Shown here one piece after another: positions 11,406 through 22,495 of a DNA stretch of 64,000 bases. Source of the stretch: Torreya grandis. Its lineage: Eukaryota > Streptophyta > Pinopsida > Cupressales > Taxaceae. A model generated the notes under the pieces. It had not been told where the DNA came from and searched no databases. It saw only the letters and a list, made by a program, of their open reading frames with translations. Position numbers and translations under genes: made by a program. The stretch lies in NCBI GenBank assembly GCA_037957365.1, contig JARHVA010000158.1, positions 1,701,501 through 1,765,500 of the forward strand, given 5' to 3'. Position 1 is the stretch's first letter. Every line of letters begins with the position of its first letter.

Positions 11406-13734
11406 TGCTTGATCATCCTAATCATTGTTTATGAGGACCCCTACTTGGGGGCATGACCATTAAAATTTTTCCATTCATTATTATTTTTCTATCTATACCA
11501 ATTCTTATTTGATCATATTCCATTATTCCAATACCAATCTTGACCTTGATTTTGATTTACAAGTACTGTAGATAGTTTTCAGATGCCAGATTCAAAAAAA
11601 ATTTCTAGTAGAATATTCAAATTTGTTCATCATCAACACATATGTAAAGGAAGTAACTCAACACACACATACATGATTGGCTTGATTAATGGTTCCTAAA
11701 AGTTTTATTTTTCATTCCTTGTTTATCCTATGCTAATTTGTCCTAATTATTGTACCAAGTCCTATACCACTTGTGCCATTCATATGCCATTTATATTTCC
11801 AACCCTATTGTTGATTAGGGTAAAAATTCATTCACCTAAGCTCCATTTGGACTATGTAGGTAGTGCTTAGTTTTTGAGGTTAACTTAGTCACGCTTTTCT
11901 AATTCTCTCACCATTTTATAATCAACTTAAGTGACACTCTATCCATTTTATGAGTTATCCCATCATGTATCTCAAAATCCTCCATTAAGTTGAGATGCCA
12001 AAATCCATAAAAGTTTGAAAAACCCTAAAACAACCTAAAAAATCAAAAAGTTTAGAATAAGGTTTAAAAATCTCCTTGAGAGATATTAAGTCATAAAATT
12101 TCAGCTTGCTTTATCATACTATTTTCTAGTGGATTTACCTCTATTCTAGGTGGCATAATTTACCATATCTTACCAGGTGGGAACCTCTTCTCCAATAATG
12201 ACCACTTTCCATTTGCCTTTTCCATTTCATGATAGTGTTTACTCCTATTTCTAGGAGAACTACATTGACCTGAGGTCCACACAAACTATGTAAGTAATGC
12301 TTGGATGCATTCGGCATCCTGGGTCAACTCAACCACTCTTATTGACATATCATTGTTCCTAATTTTCATCAAATGCCCTTGCTATTTTGTGTATTTAACC
12401 ATACTATTTTTCTTATATAATCACTCTCTTACTTTTCATAATTTTTATTCTATTCCATATCCTTGGGATAACTACGTTTTACTTGAAGTTCATGTTAGAT
12501 CCAATGTCCATGGGACTATGTAGGTAATGTACACTTGTCAGTGCATTTAGATTTAGCTCAGCCACACCCTTCCTATTCTTCTATTCCCCCCTTCCTATTC
12601 TTCTATTTTCCCTCTTATTCCAAGTTACCATCTTGTATTAACAAAATTTCCAAGAATAATGCCTTATGATCACACACATGTATATGTTTGAATAATTTTT
12701 AGTTCACTTTTTATTATTGTGTTTACCTAACATTGTTTATATTTGATTATTATTGGTGTATTCCTTTAGATTGAGCAACTGGATGCATTCTATTACTTTT
12801 ATTTTAATTCATGTTTGATTGTTTCTTTGCCTTTTTTTTTCTTTTTTTTATCACCATGACTCAGTCCACTAAACCAATGGGGTCATCAACATGGTGCTTC
12901 TTATTATGCAATTTTACTTGAGTCCATCCCTTGACATTCATCAACATTACCATCATGGTTTTTATCATTGATGTTATGTTTTCAATTGTCTATTGGATTT
13001 AGGGTTAGTCCGTATGCACATTATAGTCAGTTTAACATGGTATTTTATACCATGGTGGATAATATTTCATGCTATATCAAAAATCTAGATTTGGGAGTCT
13101 ACTCAGCAATGATGCAACACAAATTCTCCTTATGCACTTAGTCCCCATCAATTAACCCACCATAACTAATTTATATGCTCCTAATGATGCATCTAACCAT
13201 ATATAAAAAGGTATATTAATATTATTATAAACCAATTACATTATTATTCAAGCATTATTATTTATTTCTCTTCACCATTTGGAACAATCTATGATCAACA
13301 TTCTCTCCATTGGGGAAAACTATTTTGAATAATTAACACTTATATATACCTTTTTGGGGAAAAATTAGTTAGTTACTAATCAAAATTTGTCCTATTAGGG
13401 AAAATTATTATCCACCTGGACCACCCTAATCGGGGCATGTACCTTCATTCTACCCCCTATGGTAAATTCTTCTAATTTTAAGCCCATAACTTTTGCATTT
13501 TTATAGGGTAGGTCAAAATGTGATGCTTGTTTTGGGGTGCATCCTTCCTACTTCCTTCTCTTCTTCGAGATCCCATCTATATCTTTCATCCTAGCATGTC
13601 CTTTTGAGGGGCATCATGGGTCATTTTTTATTTCTTCAGCTAAATTCATTATTTTCTTCTTAATAACTTTTTCATTCCTTTAAAATACATTACTATTCTT
13701 GTGTCTCCCAATACCTTCTCAAACATGGGCAAAA
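11406..13734 (+). other. 3' non-coding part of Tat-like element, with spaced repeats
   Basis: No coding motif is visible between integrase and the 3' LTR. A motif around ACTATGTAGGTAATGC, followed 20-40 bp later by TTAGCTCAGCCACACCCTT-like text, occurs near 11850, 12280 and 12515. Long 3' regions with internal repeats are known from Tat/Ogre elements. The last bases before the LTR (GGGCAAAA) are a poor polypurine tract. Confidence 0.6.
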
Positions 13735-14680
13735 TGCATACACTCCTTTTTGGCCACTTTCATGTCTAAATGGACATTAGACCTATTTCTAGAAAATAAT
13801 GCAAATTAAGCCTAAAAATCACTGAAACACACAAATTCATTCACACATTGGATACAAATGATTAGAATCACATCAAGGCCTCCCTATTTGGGGTAATAAC
13901 CTGTACACAATGATAACCTCTCATCAATTCATCTCCAATCAAATTATGACTTAGTAAATTAACATTTTTTGACCAATAGTGCATGATAATTAATCAAAAT
14001 TTGAAAATTATAAAAAGATTAATCAAATTGACTTAACTAATCAAATCATATTAAAGGATTAATTGAAAAATCCATATTGAATTAATGAATATCTAATTTC
14101 TAAAAAATGAATTTTCAATAAATATTAGGAAGCATGATGTCATGATGATGTTATCATCCTCAAAGTAAAAAATTGGAAATATCAACATAAATAGGATAAA
14201 TAACAAGAATGTTGACCTGTGATTCATAAATTCAACCTATATCTCAAAACATAAATGCATTTGAGCTTCAAAACTAACCCAAGATTAAAACCCACATGGG
14301 TTGGAGTCAGTTGGAAAACTATAAATACCTAAGTCCTCACACACTTTAAATAAGCTTCTTAAGCCAAAATTATTATGCAAAGTTATTAAGCGAATCTTTA
14401 TAATCAACTCATGTGCCAATCCAAACCACAAGTGAATAAGGGGAGATGATATTCATGAAGCACTAATATTACCAATGACTCCTAGCTCACAAGTTGAGCT
14501 CAACATCTACATAGGTCTTCAAGGGAGGCAAAATCTTATATTTATCCTTCCAATTATATTTCTTACTTTTTACCCTCATAGCTCACCCAAAGGATTGGAC
14601 TTGAGTGGTTATGTCTCTATATTATTATTTTTTATTTCACTAACAATTTGACTAACTCACTCTTAGATTTTTTATCTACA
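13735..14680 (+). repeat. 3' LTR of Tat-like element
   Basis: This 946-bp partner of 1596-2530 has the same TATAAATA (14320-14327) and the same ATCTACA end. By eye, about 25 differences fall in the first 165 bp, mostly transitions. A local GATGAT triplication near 14145 accounts for part of the length difference. Confidence 0.9.
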
Positions 14681-16326
14681 AAGAACACTCAAAATCAAGT
14701 CAAAATGCAATGGTCTAATGATATTGTAAACAAGGGGCATGTTCAAATGCCATAAAATTGAATAGACATGACTTAGTGAAATGTGCACAAAAGCAAGGAA
14801 TAACATATTCAAATATCTAAGAATGAAATGACATATTCAAATGTTAAAGAAAGAAAACATAGGCACAGGGGCCACATATAATTGAGCATATTCAAATGAT
14901 CTAAAAGAAAGATAATAATAGGGCAAAACACTCAAGGAGCTGTGGAAAAAACATAAGCAACCAACATAAACATGTCATAGTGGCCCATAGATCAAATATC
15001 TTAGTAAAACACATAAAGTACATAACATATACAATGCCCTATGTAATGTATAAGCATGGATATTAGGCATGTGTAAGTACATATGTAAGCTCAAACATGA
15101 TATTATAGAGTGATCATCAAATCATATAACCCATGTGTATCAAGATCCTAGAAGATGGATTCCCCCAACATCTTGATGATGTGAATATAAGGACCAACAC
15201 TCATTAGTGTATCATGAATCTATGTATGCATGTGTATGTATATGTAGGATTAAAAGGATATACTAGTCCTCAATATGAAACTAACACATAGATTCCAAGG
15301 GGATAATAGAACATGTAGGTGTGAAAAGTGTTTTTGAATTTTTGAATGTTTTATTATTTTTTTGGTATTTTAAAATGTTGAGAAAAATATCATCTTATGG
15401 TTTTATCCAAAGGATGATCATAGGTATCTCCCCACTTGGAACCTAGTACAAGAAACTGGTGATACTTCTAAGGAACATGCATAGGTGAGATATCTATCAT
15501 TATGGTATCTATGATGCTCGATGTATGTATGACAGGACTTTAGGGTCATGAAGTACCACTAAAAGGAATATGGGTTCTTGGAATCCACCTATATGTATTC
15601 TATGGTTTCTTTAGAATATAAATAGTAGGAACATGTTTAGGTGCTCTAGATTTTTGAATATGGTGTGTAAAAGATGAGGATTCTATGGAACCCACTATTT
15701 ATCTTTGATGTAAAGGTCTCTCAAGTAGTGGACACCTAGTAAAGGGGATTGTTTGTTGCTTACCCTTTTACAATGGATTAGCCTTATGAATCTTGATAAT
15801 TAATTTCTTGGGTATGAATTTGTCTTATTCGAGAGGATGCTCATATGGAATACCAAAAATTATAATTACCCAATTGGCATAAATGTAATTAACACTACCC
15901 AATAATTTACCCAATTGGCATAAATGTTTTTAACACAACATGTCAAAGACACCTATATAAGGTATAACTAAGAAAGTAATAACCACATGTGTGAGATTGA
16001 CTTGTAAACATAGATCAATCTCACTAAGAACCTTTTGGGGATCCCATAGAATTCTTTGACTAATATAGTAGAGGGGTATAAATCATGGTGAGTATAACCC
16101 AAATACATAAGTAATGTCATGTGCCATTATCAATCATAACAATGTATATGGGGTTTTTATCAAGGTATGATCTAATGAATATAGAATGAATATTAGATTC
16201 ATCATCCTTAATTTCACTATCATCAAATAAATTGTAGGTTTTTGAACCATAAGAGGCATCTATCATGTATAAGTACTAATGAACCCATCTAATGGGTGTA
16301 TATAATATGGAGGAGGATGTGCATTA
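14681..16326. other. Intergenic spacer, no gene seen
   Basis: No coding motif is visible on either strand. A short tandem duplication (15866-15936) and several ACATATTCAAAT words (14810-14900) are the only structure noticed. It separates the Tat-like element from the next LTR. Confidence 0.5.
15866..15936. repeat. Two-copy 41-bp tandem repeat
   Basis: The core TTACCCAATTGGCATAAATG occurs at 15866 and, one base later in phase, at 15907. Both copies are followed by a T/A-rich stretch and TTAACAC. CCAATTGG is itself a palindrome. Confidence 0.85.
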
Positions 16327-16844
16327 TGTATACACATAATATATTTAAACTTTTATCAATTACTGATACTTCATATCTTGCAAGAACCTATCGAGTCTCA
16401 ATCTCTCTGAGTGCATGCTTTAAGGGGTGCACTAAGAAAGGGGTGGGTAGACCATTGGTGATTCATAAGATTGTTTTCCATTTTTACACTTGAAATATAC
16501 ACACTAATATCCTAAAAACCATTTATCCTAGGCTTATTCTTCTCAATCTTACCCATTCCAATCATTTACCATGCTTTATCCTCCTTGCTCTTACCTTGAC
16601 CCCTTCACTAGTTGACTGTACTAGGTCAACTGGGTTGACCCTATACAATTTTTAGCTTTTGATTATTTTATAGGGTCGATTGGGTCAACCCTATACTATT
16701 TAGGGGTATTTTTAATTAGCAACTTTGTTATTCCTTTGGCCGACCTAGCTTGGGATCTAGTGATTTATCTATCAAAAACATATATGGTCGACTAGGTTGA
16801 CCTTGTATAGATGACATATTCAAAAGGATTTAGGGAAAGATATA

Positions 16845-16886
<42 letters not shown>

Positions 16887-18700
16887 TTCATTTCCAATAA
16901 TTTGTAAAAAGAGAAGCAAAAAAGAATAAGTACAAATGAACATCTACTTATTGACCATTCTACTTGAGGAATACAACTTAGGGTTTCATACTTTCTTTGG
17001 AGATATGGATCTTATCTTGTCGAGAAGTCTTTTGGATGCATAGATAGGTTGTGTAGCCTAGAGATGATTTGTCTTTTTTATCCTTACATACCACAATAAT
17101 CTCTTGTGAAGCACCTTGGCCGAGGGAGAGATTGAGGCTTGGTGGGTTTATCTTCAAAGGTAAGTATTCCTAACTTTATTTCTCCTTTATAAGAGTAGAT
17201 AGATAATGCAGTTGGGCTTCTCTCACATGCATTAGGATTTTGTATACATTGACATGAGTATATGTATCCTATGCACATTTATTTTAGTTTTTTTTTTCTA
17301 ACCCCCATTTTATGCCATAAACTTTGGTGTGCACTAGATTAGATTTACTTTTCTTGTTTATTAGATATAGAGTGAACATTAAACCTAGGATTCTTTTAGG
17401 GTTATTGCATGATTGTGTTAGATTGTAGGATTTGGAACCCTTCCTAGCATGGTGTATTATAACAAGTGATCCCCTAATCAGGTCTAGCAAATCTCCATAT
17501 TAGTCATGCCCTCGCTTAACAAATGTATTCCCAATCAAAAGTTTAGGTATGCTCTATCTTTTCTAAACCAAGATTGATTTATCAGACATTCTAGTGAACC
17601 CAATAAGAACTAAACCTTGCAATATTTTTTAACCTTATTTAATTTATTTCATTCTTTCATCATTATTTTTATCATATATTTGCTATACTTGATCGATTTT
17701 GTTGACTTAGTAACCAATTTATGTGTGTAGGTTTTCAGGTACAGGCTAATGGATCTACCCAATTGACCCAATATAGGTTTTTTAGATTTTTAAACATATA
17801 ATCCAGACTATTAAGTTGATCCAATTAACCCTATATTATTTTAGACATCAAGTTCAACATACTAGGTCAATCCAGTCGACCCTATACATTTTAAGCACTT
17901 AATAAGTTTTTGTATAGCTTAAACGACCCAATCGACCCAGTTAGCAGAATTTGCAAGCATATATAAAGGTTCTTGAAAAATAATATTCATTCTCTACATT
18001 TATGATCCACCAAGATTCCTTTCTATCTCTTTATGTCTTTCTTTATAGTCTTTCCTTTCACAGTTTGTAGTCTTTAAAACTACCCCTGCATAGTCAACTG
18101 GATCGACTCTGCCAACCTAATTCTATGTTCTATGTTCTATTTGGATAACTAGGTTGACTCTATTGACCATGGTTATTTTTAGACCTTGATTCTATAGTAC
18201 AAGTTTGACCCTATCAACCTTATTCTATATTTTGTGCATACACTATTTACCATATCAAAATTGTACCTTATTTCAAAGTTGGAATTAACCTTATATGCTA
18301 GTAATTAGTTCAAAATTTCTTTTCTTATTGCTTGCATGCTTAGAATAGATCACAAAGATTAATTAGGTGGTTTTTTATTAATTGTTTAGTTTCACTATTT
18401 TCTATTTTATGCACACATGACCAAATCACAAAATACAAATAATCATTTTAACATTTATCTACCCAAGGTCAACCTACTTGGATTTCATCACCAAGGGGGA
18501 AGCTGACTTGATACTCTATTCAAGTATAAAGCATGGTTAATGGTATATTTTATCTAAGCACCCAACACCATTATTACTATGATGTGTGAAGTGAGGGGTT
18601 AGGCCTTAATACCAAGCCTATATAATTTCCACTACAATCCATTTCATCTCAAACTACCTAAAACTATCCTTAGATTGTCATTCTAGTTCCTTGCTTATAA
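16327..18700 (+). repeat. Long LTR, family X, + orientation
   Basis: This 2.4-kb region is collinear with the reverse complement of 56679-58818. Shared landmarks are TGTATACACA at the start, GAGTCTCAATCTCTCTGAGTGC (about 16387), GGGTGGGTAGACCATTGGTG (about 16440), CTTGAGGA..TTAGGGTTTCATACTT (about 16970), GTGCACTAGATTAGATTTAC (about 17330), GGATTTCATCACCAAGGGGGAAG (about 18480) and CTAGTTCCTTGCTTATAA at the end. The partner is bounded by target duplications, so the unit is an LTR. A TA microsatellite at 16847-16884 may overlie the TATA box. The right boundary is uncertain by a few bases. Confidence 0.72.
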
Positions 18701-19200
18701 CCGACTTCCCATCACATTTAGAATCATGACTTAATAATATAATAAACATTTAGGCTGAAAAATTATTTATCTCTTTACTTTCCAAGTTGATTGCTTTTTT
18801 TTTACTCAATTATATTTTGTATTGCAAAAACTTGCATTGGCCAACATCAATGCAAGGTTTTGTGCTATGTGCTTCAATTGGATTGGCCAATGTTAATCCA
18901 ATTGACTCTTTTTTTCCTTTTAGATATTTATTTTTAAATTAATTTCAAAAGTTATGTTATTTTATTCCAAAAATTTGTTATAGGTTTTTTAATTTTCTTT
19001 ATCTATTGTACTGGGTCGACCCAATTGACCATGTACCTTTTTATAGCCTCTATTCACTATACTAGATTGACCTAATTGACCTTGTATAGTTTGGAGACCC
19101 TATTTCCTCTTTTTAATGTCTCTATTTACTATACTATATTGATCCAATTGACCCTATATAGTTTTTAGACCTTGTTTTTGTGTTTGATTGACCCAGTCGA
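16624..19200 (+). repeat. Dispersed dyad motif GGTCAAC-GGTTGACC
   Basis: A 17-bp imperfect palindrome, best formed as GGTCAACTGGGTTGACC at 16624-16640 and followed by CTATA, recurs in weaker form about a dozen times. Examples are near 16676, 16787, 17760, 17815, 17863, 17930, 18095, 18155, 19013, 19067, 19133 and 19185. Most copies continue into CTATA or TGTATA. The motif runs through the LTR and into the leader before gag. Confidence 0.7.
16847..16884. repeat. (TA)n microsatellite
   Basis: A nearly pure TA run of about 38 bp lies within the family X LTR, in a position that may include its TATA element. The inverted partner LTR at 56.7-58.8 kb lacks this expansion. Confidence 0.95.
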
Positions 19201-19307
19201 TCCCTTACTATTTCTATTATTTCTTATTTCCTTACTTTCTCATCTCCCCTTCTTTTCCTTCATTATGGAATTTTTTTTGATGATAATATTGAGTTGTAGT
19301 AAAAAAA
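18701..19307 (+). other. Leader between family X LTR and gag
   Basis: About 0.6 kb of T-rich sequence carries four copies of the dyad motif near 19013-19190. No TGG-type primer binding site is obvious just after 18700. Confidence 0.45.
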
Positions 19308-21519
19308 AATGATGAATCTTACCAACCCTCATAGGGTCTCCTATAGAAAAAGTAGGGCTCCTCTCTTGGATACTAGTAATGTTTATATTTCCACTTGCAC
19401 AATGAACTATAGGCCCCCTCCTAATACCTATTCATAGTGTAATCCTATTTTATCATTAGAAGACCAACCCAAACTAGATTATACCCCTTAAATACTCTTT
19501 TTTATCTCTAAATTTACTCAACATCAAGGAAAATATCCTTCTACTTTTTACAATCTTATGATTAGTGGTTAATCCGAAGAGTCTCATTCACCTACTCCTA
19601 CATTGTCAACTAGATTTAGGGGTACCACTTTCTTTGATTCTTAGCCTCTTCCTTCAATTATGACCCCTTATCATACCATGAACTCTTCTTATATAACTCC
19701 TTCCACCTCCATGCCTAGTATTTCCACTAACATGGCATGTTCTACATCTAGTGGACCTCTCGTAAGATCCACTATCCTTAATCCTTCCACTAGTGCATTG
19801 TTTGCTACCCAAGGTAATCATGATACTAGTGCTTCTTATTCTCAACCATTAACTACTCCATCTTTTTATATATAATAAATTTTTTCCACTAGTGCCTCAC
19901 ATTCTCATAAATCCTCTCAAGTTCCTATTAACACCAATAGTGGCACCCAAGCCATGAACACAAACTTTAATGCTTCTAACAATGCTAATCAAACACATAA
20001 CCTATTATTACAAACACTCAATAAAATTAATACCTTTAAATATCGTTACATAAATAAAATTATGAGAATGCAAAAACACCCTATTCATCTTCAATCTCAT
20101 CCATAACCAATAGCTTGGGGCGCACAACCAGAATGTTTCCCCTCCTCCTCTTCAAGATTATCAAGGAAATCTCATCCCTCAACCTCCTTTGGTAAAAAAA
20201 ACCATTAAACATCTCAAAAATGAACCTCTCACTACTTAAATTTATAACATTGATATAAGAGGTATCACACCTATGATTTATTATAATGAATCAACCAATC
20301 CCACCCTTCATATTAAAACAATTGGAAATCTTTATAAGGATTGGGTCAAATTGAACACCTTTGCTGATACCAAACTCTTAGCCAAAATTCTCACAGGTGA
20401 TGCCTTGGATTGGTAAAAATAACTTATAACTCATTCCATTACTAGTTTGGAGGATTTAGTGAATGTTTTAGTTCAATAATTCTAAACTAGTGATCTTCCT
20501 AAAAACACTTTGGCCCACTTCTTAAATTGTAAACAACTTGAAAATGAAACAACTCAAACCTTTGTTAAAAGGTGGAAAACTTTGTAAAATAAATGTGAAC
20601 ATAACATGGCTGATGATAATATTTTCCATCTCTTTACTAATGCTCTTTTTCCTAAACTTCAATATTAGGTCTACACTCTCTCTCCACATACATTGGAGGA
20701 GGCTATTGCCCAAGCTAAGCAACAAGATTTCCTTATGCATCAATTAAAGCTACCCCAACCTTCTATGGGTACTCATATATTACTTAATAAAAAAATCACA
20801 ATGTTACCAATGATGGTCTTACATATTCTTATGACACCATTCATAATGTTGAAGATATCATTCCTACCCCTTCATCGAAACCATCTCTTCCTTCTCAATA
20901 ATATACCAATCCTCACTTGTCTTTACCAAATAACATTAATGTTCATAAACCTCTATCCTTATCTCAATTTATTAAGCATCTACCTTGGCTTATTACATGA
21001 TATCTTGACCCTACCCATCTTATGAAATCCTAGTATGATCCTAACAAGGTTTGTTAGTTTCATGTTAGTTGGGGTCATTCTCATGAGACCTGTAGATAAC
21101 TTCATAATTTAGCTATGGAGTTTATTCTTGGTCCTATTTTTGATCACAATTGTATCATTCAAAAGCATCAACAATATTATGAAATTAATTTTAAAGATTA
21201 TAAATCACATGATAAAACTCAAGCCTTGAACCAAGTAAATGGTCATTTGGATATCTACAAAGACCCTCTTCCTAATCATCAACCTATTCAAGAAAATCAA
21301 GACAAAACCACCCCTTCCACCAATAATGTAAAAAGTCTTGTTGAACCCACTTATGAAGAGAATGTGGTTAACATGACTAATATGCAAAGGGTGGTTGCCT
21401 TTATCGATTCCCAACCTATCTACACTCCTCCATCTATAACCTATCATGTTATTTGGGATTCTTCTCCAACTCATTTAAATGAGTTGGAGAAAGATGACCT
21501 TATTACTTTTGATAATTAA
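19308..21519 (+). pseudogene. gag: Decayed gag of family X element
   Basis: The likely start is the ATG at 19308 (MMNLTNPHRVSYRKSRAPLL). The N-terminal 180 codons are rich in Ser, Thr and Pro. A capsid-like core lies at about 20250-20760, with NLYKDWVKL, ILTGDALDW, FLNCKQLENETTQTFVKRWK and LEEAIAQAKQQDF, the order of a Retrotrans_gag domain, where a frameshift near 20690 moves the reading frame. A knuckle at about 21046-21090 reads C-x-FHVSWGHSHETC with a stop inside it. A further open piece runs 21115-21519. Stops and frameshifts throughout show it is dead. Its product would have been the particle protein of the element. Confidence 0.75.
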
Positions 21520-22109
21520 ATTTCCAATTCTCCCTTGGATAACACTTCTTTTTCTATTTCTAACACTCTTCCATCATCTTCTAATACTAATGATACTCAA
21601 ATTTCTACTAACACTTCTTCCAATTCTCAAAATCAAATTGAACCAGTTACTTCATCATCACAACATAATCTACAACCTTGTTCTAAACCTTCTTCTTACC
21701 AAAAAAATTCCAATGCAATTCGAATCCTCCTTTTGAGGACCTTATTAACCACTATGCACCTATTTATAACAACCTTCTTATGGGTTATGATGAGTGGGAC
21801 CCCATCATAGAACTCACTCATCTCCCATCCTAAATTCCATTTCTTGAGCTTATGAGGACTTATCCATGTCATAGAAACTATCTTATGAAATTATTATTCG
21901 AGATGAATGTCCCTCATCCTCCCTAGTAGGATGGGAGGAAACCTTATCTAAATATGAAGATAGAATATTACAATAAAATGAAGAGATGTCTATCAACATT
22001 GATGAAACTACAGACACTTCTCTTTCCTTAAAATTTCCCATAGCTTCTATGATTCTTGATGAGATTTTTCTTCTTGTAGATGATCCTCATTTATTCATTT
22101 GTGTTTAAA

Positions 22110-22495
22110 TAGGTGACATCCAAGTTAAGTGTGCATTGATTGATGAGGGTTCTAGAACCTGCATTGCCTCTCTTGACTTCATTAAGACTCTTGGATATTC
22201 AAAATGCAATCTCAAGTCTACACACAACACCCACCAAGGATATGCCAGAAGGAAAATGCCTCCTCTAGGTTATGTGTGGCTTCCCATTATTGTCCCTCCT
22301 ATCATTGTCCATGTGAAGGTGATGATATTTAACTTTCCCCTTTTTGATAACATCTTGATTGGTAGGCTATGGACTCACCAACTCACCATATGAGAGCTGT
22401 TACTTCTTTTTCATGTCAATGCATTAAATTACCTCATAATGGAGCCATTTATAGGATTCAGGGTGACAGTAACCCTTTGAATTTTGAATAATTCC
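22110..22495 (+). pseudogene. pro: Decayed aspartic protease of family X element
   Basis: The segment GDIQVKCALIDEGSRTCIAS at about 22112-22170 fits a retropepsin active site, with D-E-G in place of D-S/T-G. It continues with LDFIKTLGY and closes with FDNILIGRLWTHQL at about 22340-22380, matching the FNILLGRPWIH end of Ty3/gypsy proteases. A one-base frameshift follows, and the usual junction reads on as MRAVTSF..CIKLPHNGAIY. No reverse transcriptase follows. Confidence 0.72.

Larger units (their letters stand above)
1596..14680 (+). mobile_element. Ty3/gypsy LTR retrotransposon, Tat/Ogre-like, full-length but dead
   Basis: A 13.1-kb element is bounded by two direct repeats of 935 and 946 bp that start TG and end CA, in the form TGTAGACACTCC...ATCTACA on the left and TGCATACACTCC...ATCTACA on the right. 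The 5-bp flanks are AAGAG and AAGAA, a target duplication with one mismatch. Inside, on the + strand, are a primer-binding-site-like sequence, a long leader, gag with a C-x2-H knuckle, protease, RT remnant, RNase H, a second RNase H-like domain and integrase. The order gag-PR-RT-RH-(second RH)-IN, the large size and the long non-coding ends fit the Tat/Ogre branch of Metaviridae. Every coding part carries stops and frameshifts, and the LTRs differ by about 15% over their first 165 bp by eye, so the insertion is old. Confidence 0.88.

Noticed and set aside
20522..21025. Several overlapping frames on both strands near the family X gag
   Set aside because: They are shadows of the frameshifted gag core. 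Only the frame carrying the LEEAIAQAKQQDF text fits the family.
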